DNA from: JAUVKT01 sp036350795
GTDB taxonomy: Bacteria > Bacteroidota > Bacteroidia > Bacteroidales > VadinHA17
Assembly (NCBI GenBank): GCA_036350795.1
Contig: JAZBNV010000065.1
Span: 1 to 12,839, forward strand
Length of the DNA: 12,839 nucleotides
Direction: 5' to 3'
Below the pieces are notes generated by a model. It searched no databases, was not told the DNA's origin, and worked only from the letters and a program-made list of their open reading frames with translations. The translations under genes were made by a program, and so were the position numbers. Shown here one piece after another: positions 1-7,069 of this stretch (position 1 is the stretch's first letter; each line of letters opens with the position of its first letter).

Positions 1-367
1 ATCCAATGCTGTACTCAGTAACAGCCTTGTTGGTACAGGTTTTCCTTATAAAGACTATGGCAGGCTTGCTGCTTATCTTGACACACTTGAATATATGATA
101 AGAAATACCCGCGGAGTAAGAAGGCAGGGATCGGCAGCAGTTGACCTTGCACATATTGCCTGCGGGAGGCTGGATGCATTCTTTGAATACAATCTTAATC
201 CATGGGATGTCAGCGCCGGAACACTTATAATAAGAGAGGCAGGCGGCAGGGTAACAGATTTCCGCGGAAATGAACAAAATATAACAGGTAAGGAAATAAT
301 TGCTGCCAACAACTTAGTATATTTGGAGTTCCAGGAGGCTGTGAAAGCCAGATTAATTGACAGGTAG
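1..367 (+). CDS. Inositol monophosphatase family protein, 3' part (5' end outside window)
   Basis: The reading frame is open from base 2 to the TAG at 365-367, so only the C-terminal ~121 residues are present and the start lies upstream. The fragment carries hallmarks of the Mg-dependent inositol monophosphatase/SuhB superfamily: LVGTGFPY, then RRQGSAAVDLAHIACGRLDA, then the metal-site motif WDVSAG followed by IIREAGGRVTDFRG. Family members hydrolyse inositol-1-phosphate or related sugar/nucleotide phosphates in the cytoplasm; the Asp of WDVSAG is a metal ligand. The other metal-binding motif (DPxDGT type) would lie in the missing N-terminal half. The next gene starts on the base after this stop, so the two are probably co-transcribed. 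The exact substrate cannot be told from the fragment; SuhB-like or a related phosphatase are both possible. Confidence 0.9.
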   Translation, partial: SNAVLSNSLVGTGFPYKDYGRLAAYLDTLEYMIRNTRGVRRQGSAAVDLAHIACGRLDAFFEYNLNPWDVSAGTLIIREAGGRVTDFRGNEQNITGKEIIAANNLVYLEFQEAVKARLIDR

Positions 368-1249
368 ATGAAATGGATACTATATAAGCTATTTACTCTT
401 TTTGCGTGGCTCATAGCCCTCCTCCCCTTAAATGTACTGTACGTCTTTTCATGGAAACTGTACCTTATATTATATTACCTTGCAGGATACAGGCGCAGTA
501 TTGTAGAGGCTAACCTCACATCCTCATTCCCGGAAAAAAGTGAGGATGAAATAAAAGAAATCTCGAAGAAATTCTATAAGCACCTGGCTGATATGTTTAT
601 CGAGGGCATAAAAATCAGGCATATGACAGAAAAGGAGCTTATGAAAAGATTTTATTTTAAAAATCCTGAACTTGTTAACAAATACACCAGCCAGGGAAGG
701 GATGCTATAGCTGCTTTTGGCCATTATGGAAACTGGGAATGGATAGTAGGCATCCACAGGGTACTGGATGCCAGGGTGCTTACAGTTTACAAACCACTTC
801 ACAACAGGTACTTCGACCGCTACTTTCTTAAACTCAGATCCAGGTATGGCATGGAGCTGGTAGCAATGTCGTCGACATTAAGACGTATAATCTCTTACAG
901 GAAAGAAGGTGTAAACACACTCACTGCACTGGTAGCCGACCAGACTCCTCCTAAAAAAGATATACAATTCTGGACAGATTTTCTTAACCATGATACGCCG
1001 GTTTACATGGGAGTAGAGAAACTTGCCCGGAAATTTGATATGGTAGTTTTTTTCTTTAAGATTTCCAAAGTAAAAAGAGGGTACTACGAGCTGGAAGCTG
1101 AAGTTATATGCGACGATGCCATAAGTCTTGATGAATTTGAACTCACCAGGATGCATATTAAACGACTTGAAAAGCATATACTGGAAAAACCCGAGTACTG
1201 GCTGTGGTCGCACAGACGATGGAAGCACAAAAAAAAGATGACCCAATGA
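368..1249 (+). CDS. LpxL/HtrB-family lysophospholipid (lipid A) acyltransferase
   Basis: This 293-residue protein has an N-terminal hydrophobic segment (about residues 5-40) expected to anchor it in the inner membrane. The catalytic HX4E motif is visible as H119-YGNW-E124, followed by YKPLHNRYFD (about 141-150) and DQTPPKKDIQFW (about 191-202), the usual conserved blocks of the LpxL/LpxM/HtrB family. These enzymes transfer a secondary acyl chain from acyl-ACP to a lipid A precursor on the cytoplasmic side of the inner membrane. In Bacteroidetes, family members may instead acylate other lipids, so the acceptor is inferred. The ATG directly follows the upstream TAG with no spacer, and the 3' end overlaps the next gene as ATGA, which suggests translational coupling in an operon. 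Length is close to the family norm. No frameshift or missing motif was seen. Confidence 0.88.
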   Translation: MKWILYKLFTLFAWLIALLPLNVLYVFSWKLYLILYYLAGYRRSIVEANLTSSFPEKSEDEIKEISKKFYKHLADMFIEGIKIRHMTEKELMKRFYFKNPELVNKYTSQGRDAIAAFGHYGNWEWIVGIHRVLDARVLTVYKPLHNRYFDRYFLKLRSRYGMELVAMSSTLRRIISYRKEGVNTLTALVADQTPPKKDIQFWTDFLNHDTPVYMGVEKLARKFDMVVFFFKISKVKRGYYELEAEVICDDAISLDEFELTRMHIKRLEKHILEKPEYWLWSHRRWKHKKKMTQ

Positions 1250-2301
1250 AAACTGCAGTTATAATACTTAACTGGAATGGGATTGACCTGCTTAAGAAGT
1301 TTCTGAAAGATGTTAATGACAAAAGCAGGGCTGTAAGTGAGCTGTGGCTTGCCGATAACGGCTCAACAGATGGTTCGCTTGAATGGATAAAAAGCACTTT
1401 TCCCGATATCCGGATCTTTGAGAGCGGTCAGAACCTGGGATATGCCGGTGGTTATAATGCAGCCCTTGAACATATTGATGCTGAGCTGTATGTGCTTTTA
1501 AATTCTGATGTGGAGGTAACTGAGAACTGGCTTACCCCTATTATAGAAGCATTTAAAGGTGACGAAGCTCTTGCTGCCTGTCAGCCCGCCATACTCAGCT
1601 ATAATAACAAAGAATTTTTTGAACACGCAGGTGCTGCAGGGGGATTTATTGACAGGTACGGTTACCCCTTCTGCAGGGGGAGGTTATTTGACTATTGCGA
1701 AAAGGACGAAGGGCAATATAACGACAGTGCTGAAATATTCTGGGCGAGTGGTGCCTGCCTGGCAATAAGAGCCGGGGCCTGGAAAAAGTCAGGAGGATTT
1801 GACGCAGATTTCTTTGCGCATATGGAAGAAGTTGACCTTTGCTGGCGCTTGCAGAATATGGGATACACCATAAAGGCTATACCGGACTCAAAGGTCTATC
1901 ATGTTGGAGGTGGTACCTTACCCTACTCCTCGCCTGCCAAGATCTATTACAATTTCCGGAACAGTCTTTATATGCTTCATAAGAACCTTCCCGGAAAAGG
2001 ATTCCTGTTTAATATCCTAAAAAGACTTTTCCTGGATGGCCTTGCTGCTGCCAGGTTCCTGCTGAGCCTGAAGCTTAAGGCTTTCTGGCAGGTGCTCAGA
2101 TCGCATATTGCTTACTACGGCAATATCGGGAAACTGAAGCAGAAAAGAAAGGCTGCAGATAATAAGATTGAGCCATCATCTCACAAAAGCATACTTAACA
2201 GGAGCGTAGCCCTGGAATATTATATCAGGAAGAAAAAGAAATTCAGCAGTATTTATACTGCCGAAACTGCATCTTCGAGCGATGTAAACCTGCCTTTGTA
2301 A
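1246..2301 (+). CDS. Glycosyltransferase family 2 (GT-A fold, rhamnosyltransferase-like)
   Basis: The protein has 351 residues from the ATG at 1246; the same frame is open further upstream, but the ATGA overlap and the classic opening MKTAVIILNWNG fix this start. GT2 landmarks in order: ILNWNG (7-12), LADNGSTDGS (35-44, nucleotide-sugar binding), NLGYAGGYNAAL (63-74), LLNSDVE (84-90, with D88 in the metal-binding DXD position), then a WASGACLAIR stretch and MEEVDLCWR (193-201), the acidic ED-type acceptor/catalytic motif in an EE-V-D form. The region after about residue 250 is rich in hydrophobic and basic residues and may bind the membrane. It would transfer a sugar from a nucleotide donor to a cell-surface glycan or lipid. 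The link to the upstream acyltransferase suggests an envelope glycolipid, but donor and acceptor are unknown. Its last 49 bp overlap ppa on the other strand. Confidence 0.88.
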   Translation: MKTAVIILNWNGIDLLKKFLKDVNDKSRAVSELWLADNGSTDGSLEWIKSTFPDIRIFESGQNLGYAGGYNAALEHIDAELYVLLNSDVEVTENWLTPIIEAFKGDEALAACQPAILSYNNKEFFEHAGAAGGFIDRYGYPFCRGRLFDYCEKDEGQYNDSAEIFWASGACLAIRAGAWKKSGGFDADFFAHMEEVDLCWRLQNMGYTIKAIPDSKVYHVGGGTLPYSSPAKIYYNFRNSLYMLHKNLPGKGFLFNILKRLFLDGLAAARFLLSLKLKAFWQVLRSHIAYYGNIGKLKQKRKAADNKIEPSSHKSILNRSVALEYYIRKKKKFSSIYTAETASSSDVNLPL

Positions 2302-2930
2302 TCTTCAAGAGATCTCTCAATAATCTCCCTTGCCTCTTTGGCTCCATAGGTATGCGTAATCTCAACATCTGCCACATTACCCGGGAGATCCTTATAGGTA
2401 AGGAAGTAATGCTTAAGCCTGTTAACCACAACATCCGGGAGATCTGAAATATCCTCAAACTGTGCATAAACAGCATCATTATAGAGTACCGAGATTATTT
2501 TATCGTCGGCCTCGTTCCCGTCCAGCATCCTGAATCCGCCAATAGGTTTTGCCTTTACCAGTATATTACCGTGTATAATATCTTTCTCGGTAAGAACACA
2601 TATATCAATAGGATCGCCGTCTCCTACAATTTCCTTTCTGCCCGTTTTCTCCCTTGCATATTCGGCAACCTTTTCACCGCAATAGGTAAGAGGTAAGAAA
2701 CCGTATAAAGCAGGTATCACGTTCGAATATTTTTGTGGTCTGTCGAGCCGCAGGTAACCGCTTGCTTTATCTACCTCGTATTTTACAGTATCGGAGGGCA
2801 CCATTTCAATAAAGCATGTAACCACATCAGGAGCATCGGGACCAATATCAATGCCGTGCCAGGGATGGGATTTATACCTTAATCCCATCAGGCGGCCGAT
2901 AGGATCCATTATTTCGTTATATCTTCTCAT
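2253..2930 (-). CDS. ppa: Inorganic pyrophosphatase, family I (soluble)
   Basis: This is a 225-residue cytoplasmic enzyme hydrolysing pyrophosphate to two phosphates, which pulls forward biosynthetic reactions that release PPi. The metal-binding signature DGDPID is present at residues 104-109 (D104, D106, D109). Other family I blocks are KYEVDK (50-55), LRLDRPQKYSNVIPALYGF (60-78, with the conserved Arg and Tyr), GGFRMLDGNEADDKI (131-145, second acidic cluster) and RLKHYFLTYKD (171-181). It is longer than the ~175-residue E. coli enzyme, with extra N-terminal and C-terminal residues. The ATG at 2930 lies 10 bp after the murF stop, so it is probably transcribed with murF; a second Met at residue 8 is a possible alternative start. 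Its 3' end overlaps the convergent glycosyltransferase gene by 49 bp. Confidence 0.93.
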   Translation of the reverse strand: MRRYNEIMDPIGRLMGLRYKSHPWHGIDIGPDAPDVVTCFIEMVPSDTVKYEVDKASGYLRLDRPQKYSNVIPALYGFLPLTYCGEKVAEYAREKTGRKEIVGDGDPIDICVLTEKDIIHGNILVKAKPIGGFRMLDGNEADDKIISVLYNDAVYAQFEDISDLPDVVVNRLKHYFLTYKDLPGNVADVEITHTYGAKEAREIIERSLEDYKGRFTSLEDAVSAV

Positions 2931-2940
2931 TATAATAATA

Positions 2941-4236
2941 TTAAAGCAGGGGGAACACCTTTTCGAGGGCTATGCCTCTTGATCCCTTAAGCAGGACAAA
3001 ATTATTCCTAATAGGATTGCTTTCCAAATGTTTGATTAATAATTCTGTGGATGCAAAGCATTTTATACTGCCCTGGCCGGCTGCCCTGCAAAATTCGGTG
3101 CCTACCAGGTAGGCCCTGATGTTTGCCGTGGCACTCAGAAAATCAACAATTTTTTTATGCTCGTCCATGCTATATTGTCCCAGTTCAAGCATATCGCCCA
3201 GGATGATTGTCTTATCCCGTCCCTCCTCAGCTTTAATAAATGACCTTAGTGCACTTATCATACTCCCGGGATTTGCATTATATGCATCACAAAGAAGGAG
3301 GTTCTTACCTGTATCTGCAAGCTGTGAACGGTTGTTTTCAGGCTTATAAGATGCAATCGCTCTGGCTATTACAGAAATATCAATATCAAAAACCAGTCCG
3401 GTGGAAACTGCAGCCAGGATATTTTCAAGGTTATGGCTACCGTAAAGCCCGGTGCTTACATGAATTGTGCTATCTCCGTAATGTATATCGAACTCAACGC
3501 TCCCTTCTTTCATTGTACTGCTCAGCGCCAGGTCCATAGAAGGCCTCGAATAAGGTATTAAGCTGCAACTCAGACTGGCTGCGAGTTCAGAAAGCAGGGA
3601 GTTATTGTCGTTATAAATAATGGCAGCTCCTTTCTTATCCAGGAAGCTGTAAAGTTCGCTTTTTGCCTTAATTACTCCCTCGTAAGAGCCAAAGCCTTCA
3701 AGGTGGGCCTTTCCTATATTGGTAATTATGCCGTAGTCAGGGTCTGCAATCCTGCATAGGGCATCTATCTCCCCAACATGGTTAGCCCCCATCTCCACCA
3801 GCAATAATTCTGTATCCCTGCCTGCAGACAGTATAGTTAATGGAACACCAATATGATTATTCAGGTTTCCCTTTGTTGAATGCACCTTATACTTTTGAGA
3901 CAGGACCAGGGCAGTAAGTTCTTTTGTTGTTGTTTTACCATTTGTACCGGTAATTGCTATAACAGGAATACCGAGTTCTCTCCTGTGTATAGCAGCAAGC
4001 TCCTGCATAGCCAGGAGTACATCCCCTACCAGGATGGTACCAGAGCCGGAATAAGCAGGATCATCAATCACAGCCAGCCTTGCACCGTTTTCAAGGGCCC
4101 TTGATGCAAAGGCATTTCCATTAAAATTATCGCCCTTCAAAGCAAAAAAGACATCACCGGTTTTTACACTTCTCGAGTCGGTGGCAATGCCCGGATCACC
4201 CTCCCGGATCAGCTTGTATAGTTTCTTTATATCCAT
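2941..4236 (-). CDS. murF: UDP-N-acetylmuramoyl-tripeptide--D-alanyl-D-alanine ligase
   Basis: MurF adds D-Ala-D-Ala to the UDP-MurNAc tripeptide using ATP, the last cytoplasmic step in building the peptidoglycan precursor. The 431-residue protein shows TDSRSVKTGDVFFALKG (19-35, uridine-nucleotide binding), the P-loop GTNGKTTTKE (97-106), EMGANHVGEI (148-157), NIGKAHLEGFGS (173-184), DAYNANPGSM (317-326, the MurF-specific block) and LGDMLELG (346-353). The frame continues upstream to a TTG at 4266, but those ten extra residues would be encoded by the terminal inverted repeat of the neighbouring element, so the ATG at 4236 is taken as the start. The gene lies downstream of gldJ on the same strand and 10 bp before ppa. 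Its translation start is only 5 bp from the base of the predicted hairpin formed by that element. Confidence 0.95.
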   Translation of the reverse strand: MDIKKLYKLIREGDPGIATDSRSVKTGDVFFALKGDNFNGNAFASRALENGARLAVIDDPAYSGSGTILVGDVLLAMQELAAIHRRELGIPVIAITGTNGKTTTKELTALVLSQKYKVHSTKGNLNNHIGVPLTILSAGRDTELLLVEMGANHVGEIDALCRIADPDYGIITNIGKAHLEGFGSYEGVIKAKSELYSFLDKKGAAIIYNDNNSLLSELAASLSCSLIPYSRPSMDLALSSTMKEGSVEFDIHYGDSTIHVSTGLYGSHNLENILAAVSTGLVFDIDISVIARAIASYKPENNRSQLADTGKNLLLCDAYNANPGSMISALRSFIKAEEGRDKTIILGDMLELGQYSMDEHKKIVDFLSATANIRAYLVGTEFCRAAGQGSIKCFASTELLIKHLESNPIRNNFVLLKGSRGIALEKVFPLL

Positions 4237-4241
4237 ATTAA

Positions 4242-4376
4242 AAGAGGCTGTCTCAAAAGGGTACAATCTTTGTCATTTCGAGCTAATGCGAGAAATCAGG
4301 GTTCTGATTACCAGATGATTAGATCCCTCGATTAACTCGGGATGACAAGAATATTATACTTCTGAGACAGCCTCTT
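4242..4376. repeat. 135-bp MITE-like inverted-repeat element between gldJ and murF
   Basis: The ends are a perfect 14-bp inverted repeat, AAGAGGCTGTCTCA at 4242-4255 and its complement at 4363-4376. The arms stay imperfectly complementary for about 55 bp inward, including TTGTCAT (4270-4276) against ATGACAA (4342-4348) and a CGAG...GAAATC / GATCCCTCG pair near the loop. The whole element can therefore fold into one long hairpin with a loop at about 4298-4321. It has no coding capacity and no clear flanking target duplication. Palindromes of this size with sharp ends resemble MITEs or IS remnants mobilised in trans. The GAGGCTGTCTCA end resembles termini I associate with Bacteroidetes insertion sequences; that is recollection and unverified. 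It fills most of the 163-bp gldJ-murF gap. Confidence 0.8.
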
Positions 4377-4399
4377 ATTTTATCTTAAGTTATAAAATA

Positions 4400-5881
4400 T
4401 TAAAAACCTGAGGGACTTCCAACCCTTATCATGGCACACCTGAACCCGAGGTCGTCACGCGAAGCTTCCTGATCGAGAAATCTTCTGGTGGAAGGATTGA
4501 GCCAGTAGGCCCTGTCTTTCCATGAACCACCCTTAATTACCCGTGCGTTATCATCGATAAGCGAGAAGAAACCGGTATCATCCTGAACATACATCCTTTT
4601 TGATCCCTGTCCGGGATCATTTTGCCAGTTCTCTGCTGTTTCAGGAATAGTGGAAAGGTAATCTCCATCCCTGTAGTTCCTGTAATCAGCCTTCTGGTAG
4701 TTAAACCTGTTGGCAACATCAACATCCTGTACAGTATCAATCTGCATCCTTCCAAGGTTATCCTTGGTAAGCACGTTGCCATTGGCATCACGGCTCAGAT
4801 CGGTATATACATTTCCCCTGAAGGGGTTGAATTCGTTAACATCCTCAGCACTTAGTGGCCTGTATACATCCTGCACCCATTCGTTTACATTACCTGCCAT
4901 ACAATAGAGGCCGTAATCATTGGGCCAGTAAGATTTAACATCAACTGTAATAGATCCATTATCATTAAGGCTTCCTGCCACGCCCATCATATCACCACGT
5001 CCGCGAACAAAGTTTGCCATAAAAGCACCCTGGTCCTTAGGGTTGGCATTTCTGACATTGTGACCGTCCCACGGATATATTCTGCGTTCGAAGACTCTTT
5101 CCTCGAAAGTATTGCCTTTAAGGGCATAGGCAGCAAACTCCCATTCGGCTTCTGTTGGCAGCCTGTACTTGGGCAGCAGTATTCCGTCTTCAAGCATAAC
5201 CCTTCTTTCCTGCTGGTTGGGGTCGAGACTGGGAAGATTCTGGTTTACAACGCCTTCATACTGACCGGCAAGATAAGCATCAGTATTGAAGTTATTCTCA
5301 TTAATCTGGTTTGGATCATAGTTAAGAATCCCCTCGTCTATTAATATCTGCTCATTTACCCTGTCTGTCCTCCAGGCACAATAATCGTTCGCCTGCAGCC
5401 AGTTAACACCAACCACCGGGTAATTATCGTAGGAGGGATGTCTGAAATAATACTGCACATAAGGCTCATTTAAGGCCAGCGGACTTCTCCATACGAGGGT
5501 ATCGGGCAATGCCCTGATCGCTACTTCAGGATAATCTACATATACTCTTTTAAGCCACCACAGGTACATCCTGTAATCAACGTTCCTGATTTCTGTTTCA
5601 TCCATATAGAAAGAAGAAACCGTTACCCTGCGGACTGCATTGTTCCAGTCGAACATTACATCCTCCTGAACACGTCCCATAGTAAATGTTCCGCCTTCAA
5701 TCAAAACCAGGCCGGGACCTGTTTGTTGTTCTGCTCCAATTCTCACCTCAAAACCACCGTTATCCGGATTATTGTATTCCCAGCCGGTTGTAGGTGAAAC
5801 ATTGGGATTATCACGCTTACCGCATGATACCAGGAAAACAACCGCTAACAGTGCAAGAAGCGATGATGAAATTTTATACAT
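4400..5881 (-). CDS. gldJ: GldJ, gliding-motility / type IX secretion lipoprotein (SUMF1-like fold)
   Basis: The 493-residue product begins with a lipoprotein signal, MYKISSSLLALLAVVFLVSC, with lipobox LVSC and lipidated Cys20. The frame is open 15 codons further up, but the signal peptide fits the ATG at 5881. After TTGWEYNNPDNGGFE (31-45), a sulfatase-modifying-factor/FGE-like domain runs from GPGLVLIEGGTFTMG (55-69) to the C-terminal GGSW...GFRCA block. Conserved stretches such as SSFYMDETE, ALPDTLVWRSPLA, YPVVGVNWLQA, YRLPTEAEWEFAA and GLYCMAGNVNEW match GldJ as I recall it from Flavobacterium. The cysteine pair that makes true FGE catalytic is absent after GGSW, so a structural role is expected. 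In gliding Bacteroidetes, GldJ is an outer-membrane lipoprotein needed for gliding and for stability of GldK and T9SS function. GldK/PorK is a less likely alternative identity. The porP-like gene lies 79 bp upstream on the same strand. Confidence 0.87.
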   Translation of the reverse strand: MYKISSSLLALLAVVFLVSCGKRDNPNVSPTTGWEYNNPDNGGFEVRIGAEQQTGPGLVLIEGGTFTMGRVQEDVMFDWNNAVRRVTVSSFYMDETEIRNVDYRMYLWWLKRVYVDYPEVAIRALPDTLVWRSPLALNEPYVQYYFRHPSYDNYPVVGVNWLQANDYCAWRTDRVNEQILIDEGILNYDPNQINENNFNTDAYLAGQYEGVVNQNLPSLDPNQQERRVMLEDGILLPKYRLPTEAEWEFAAYALKGNTFEERVFERRIYPWDGHNVRNANPKDQGAFMANFVRGRGDMMGVAGSLNDNGSITVDVKSYWPNDYGLYCMAGNVNEWVQDVYRPLSAEDVNEFNPFRGNVYTDLSRDANGNVLTKDNLGRMQIDTVQDVDVANRFNYQKADYRNYRDGDYLSTIPETAENWQNDPGQGSKRMYVQDDTGFFSLIDDNARVIKGGSWKDRAYWLNPSTRRFLDQEASRDDLGFRCAMIRVGSPSGF

Positions 5882-5914
5882 AATACTAGACTTTTTGGTA
5901 TTATTTCTACTATT

Positions 5915-5922
5915 CAAATATA
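5915..5922 (-). promoter_or_regulatory. Candidate Bacteroidetes -7 box upstream of gldJ
   Basis: On the minus strand the sequence reads TATATTTG, a full match to the Bacteroidetes -7 consensus TAnnTTTG, 33 bp upstream of the gldJ ATG. An identical box sits at 5952-5959, just after the porP-like stop. No clear -33 TTTG element at normal spacing was found, and the spacer is very A+T-rich, so chance matches are possible. It would allow gldJ-murF-ppa transcription independent of the porP-like gene. Confidence 0.4.
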
Positions 5923-5960
5923 ACAAAATTTGATAAATCTATAATAATTCTCAAATATAA

Positions 5961-6944
5961 CTACAATCTCGGATATTTTATTGCCTTTAGCACTCCACTT
6001 TTTTCAACATTTCCCAGCCTGATATTCACAGTTATTAAATTTGACTGCGAAACAGGGATACCCTCCCTTTTATCAAAGGGTGAGAACAGGTAGTTATACG
6101 AGAAAGTCACTCTCCCGGTTTCAAATTCCAGTCCGGGTTGCAGGGAATAAATACCTGAGCTGTTTGAATAATGAGCCAGGACCACCATTCCGATACTATT
6201 ATAACTTAAATGTAAACCTGCAGCCCCATATAAATAATAACCTTGTATATTATTGTAAATCAGAGGGGTAAATTCCAGCCTGTTTTCTCCGGAATTAAAG
6301 CTGGCGTCGGCATGAATAAGCAGCCTCCTCTTCAGCCTGCTGTCGTCAATTGCCTGGCCGCTGAGGTCAGGCCTTGCAATATGCGCCAGCGAAATACCCG
6401 CATTATAGTTCCTGAAACTCAACAGAAAACCTACAGTCATATCAAAAAGCAGCCTGTTGGGGATATCAATTGTTTCTTCAGATACAAGAACCGGTCCGAG
6501 GAAAGGATCAATCTGATCGGGTAAAATAATTTTATCCCTTCTGAGCGACCTGTAGAGCATATTTATTCCAAAACCGGCATTAATAAAAAACTCCCTGCTG
6601 GCTCTTAGATGGTAAGAATAATTGGCACCGATATTAACTTCATTCAGGAGCAGGCCGAGATTGTTTTCGCTTATGTAGGCTCCCACACCCCCGTGCAGAA
6701 ATTCGTTAAAGGTATCATAACCAATATACAATGAATTCAGACTCAGTCCCTTGCCCGGATAGTAATCCCTGTAGACCAGGTCAAGCGAGCCGCTTCCGTC
6801 AGCGCCTGTAAGAGCCGGGTTAGAAAGCATTGCAAGTGAATAAACCATCGATCCTTCCACATCCTGAGCCACCAGGCCCGGATTTGTGGAAAGGATAAGC
6901 CACATAACAATAATATAAACAGTATTACTTCTGACCTTTCTCAT
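5961..6944 (-). CDS. PorP/SprF-family type IX secretion outer-membrane protein
   Basis: The 327-residue protein has an N-terminal signal peptide (hydrophobic stretch about residues 9-26, likely cut near VAQ-D) followed by alternating beta-strand-rich sequence, as in an outer-membrane barrel. Family-typical features are the start of the mature part, MVYSLAMLSNPALTGADGSG, in the position where PorP/SprF proteins carry an NPA block, then GGVGAYISENNLG, the INAGFGINMLYRSLRRDKI region and the late PGLEFETGRVTFSYNYLFSPF region. PorP and SprF help place T9SS or gliding components and adhesins at the outer membrane, and the family has many paralogues. Here it is the first gene of the minus-strand unit with gldJ and is divergent from porU, which supports a T9SS role. 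I do not assign a specific symbol because paralogues cannot be separated by eye. Confidence 0.85.
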   Translation of the reverse strand: MRKVRSNTVYIIVMWLILSTNPGLVAQDVEGSMVYSLAMLSNPALTGADGSGSLDLVYRDYYPGKGLSLNSLYIGYDTFNEFLHGGVGAYISENNLGLLLNEVNIGANYSYHLRASREFFINAGFGINMLYRSLRRDKIILPDQIDPFLGPVLVSEETIDIPNRLLFDMTVGFLLSFRNYNAGISLAHIARPDLSGQAIDDSRLKRRLLIHADASFNSGENRLEFTPLIYNNIQGYYLYGAAGLHLSYNSIGMVVLAHYSNSSGIYSLQPGLEFETGRVTFSYNYLFSPFDKREGIPVSQSNLITVNIRLGNVEKSGVLKAIKYPRL

Positions 6945-6951
6945 TTACATC

Positions 6952-6959
6952 CAAAGATA
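6952..6959 (-). promoter_or_regulatory. -7 box for the porP/sprF-like gene
   Basis: The minus strand reads TATCTTTG (then G), a full match to the Bacteroidetes TAnnTTTG -7 box, with 7 bp between it and the ATG at 6944. This implies a near-leaderless mRNA. The same nine bases, TATCTTTGG, occur in front of the divergent porU gene. No convincing -33 element was seen. Confidence 0.5.
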
Positions 6960-7041
6960 ATAACTGCCGCTGATTATTACACTAAATGCATTTGCCTGTC
7001 GCAATATGAACTCCATGCATACGTTATTTATTGTGATCGTA

Positions 7042-7053
7042 AGGATATATCCT
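7042..7053. promoter_or_regulatory. Perfect 12-bp palindrome in the porU promoter region
   Basis: AGGATATATCCT is its own reverse complement. It lies 8 bp upstream of the porU -7 box, between the expected -33 and -7 positions, where a dimeric regulator would block or alter transcription. Within the same 137-bp divergent region there are also two ATGCAT hexamers (6986-6991, 7015-7020) and a small TTGC/GCAA inverted pair (6992-7004). A regulatory role is inferred from position only. Confidence 0.3.
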
Positions 7054-7061
7054 AAATAACT

Positions 7062-7069
7062 TATCTTTG
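7062..7069 (+). promoter_or_regulatory. -7 box for porU
   Basis: TATCTTTG matches the Bacteroidetes TAnnTTTG consensus and is followed by G, identical to the box on the other strand in front of the porP-like gene. There are 12 bp between the box and the porU ATG, implying a leader of only a few bases. Its last three bases, TTG, can be misread as an upstream porU start codon. No clear -33 partner was found at normal spacing. Confidence 0.5.

Noticed and set aside
73..414. Antisense open frame of 113 codons opposite the phosphatase gene
   Set aside because: It lies opposite a well-conserved gene, matches no family I recognise, and is explained by codon bias of the real frame.
1204..1245. Upstream ATG at 1204 as the glycosyltransferase start
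   Set aside because: It would overlap the acyltransferase by 46 bp and add 14 polar residues (ending KKDDP) before the conserved MKTAVIILNWNG opening; the ATGA junction at 1246 is the natural start.
878..1246. Antisense open frame of 122 codons opposite the acyltransferase
   Set aside because: It is a shadow of a gene with intact conserved motifs, with no recognisable protein features of its own.
4377..4399. Intrinsic terminator just after gldJ
   Set aside because: The region is A+T-rich without a stem of its own; the only strong stem nearby is the inverted-repeat element, which ends in just four T's on the minus strand and is reported as a repeat instead.
5882..5926. Upstream in-frame start for gldJ (15 extra residues)
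   Set aside because: It would put a polar stretch (NSRNNTKKSS) before the lipoprotein signal peptide and run through the candidate -7 box; the ATG at 5881 gives a normal type II signal.
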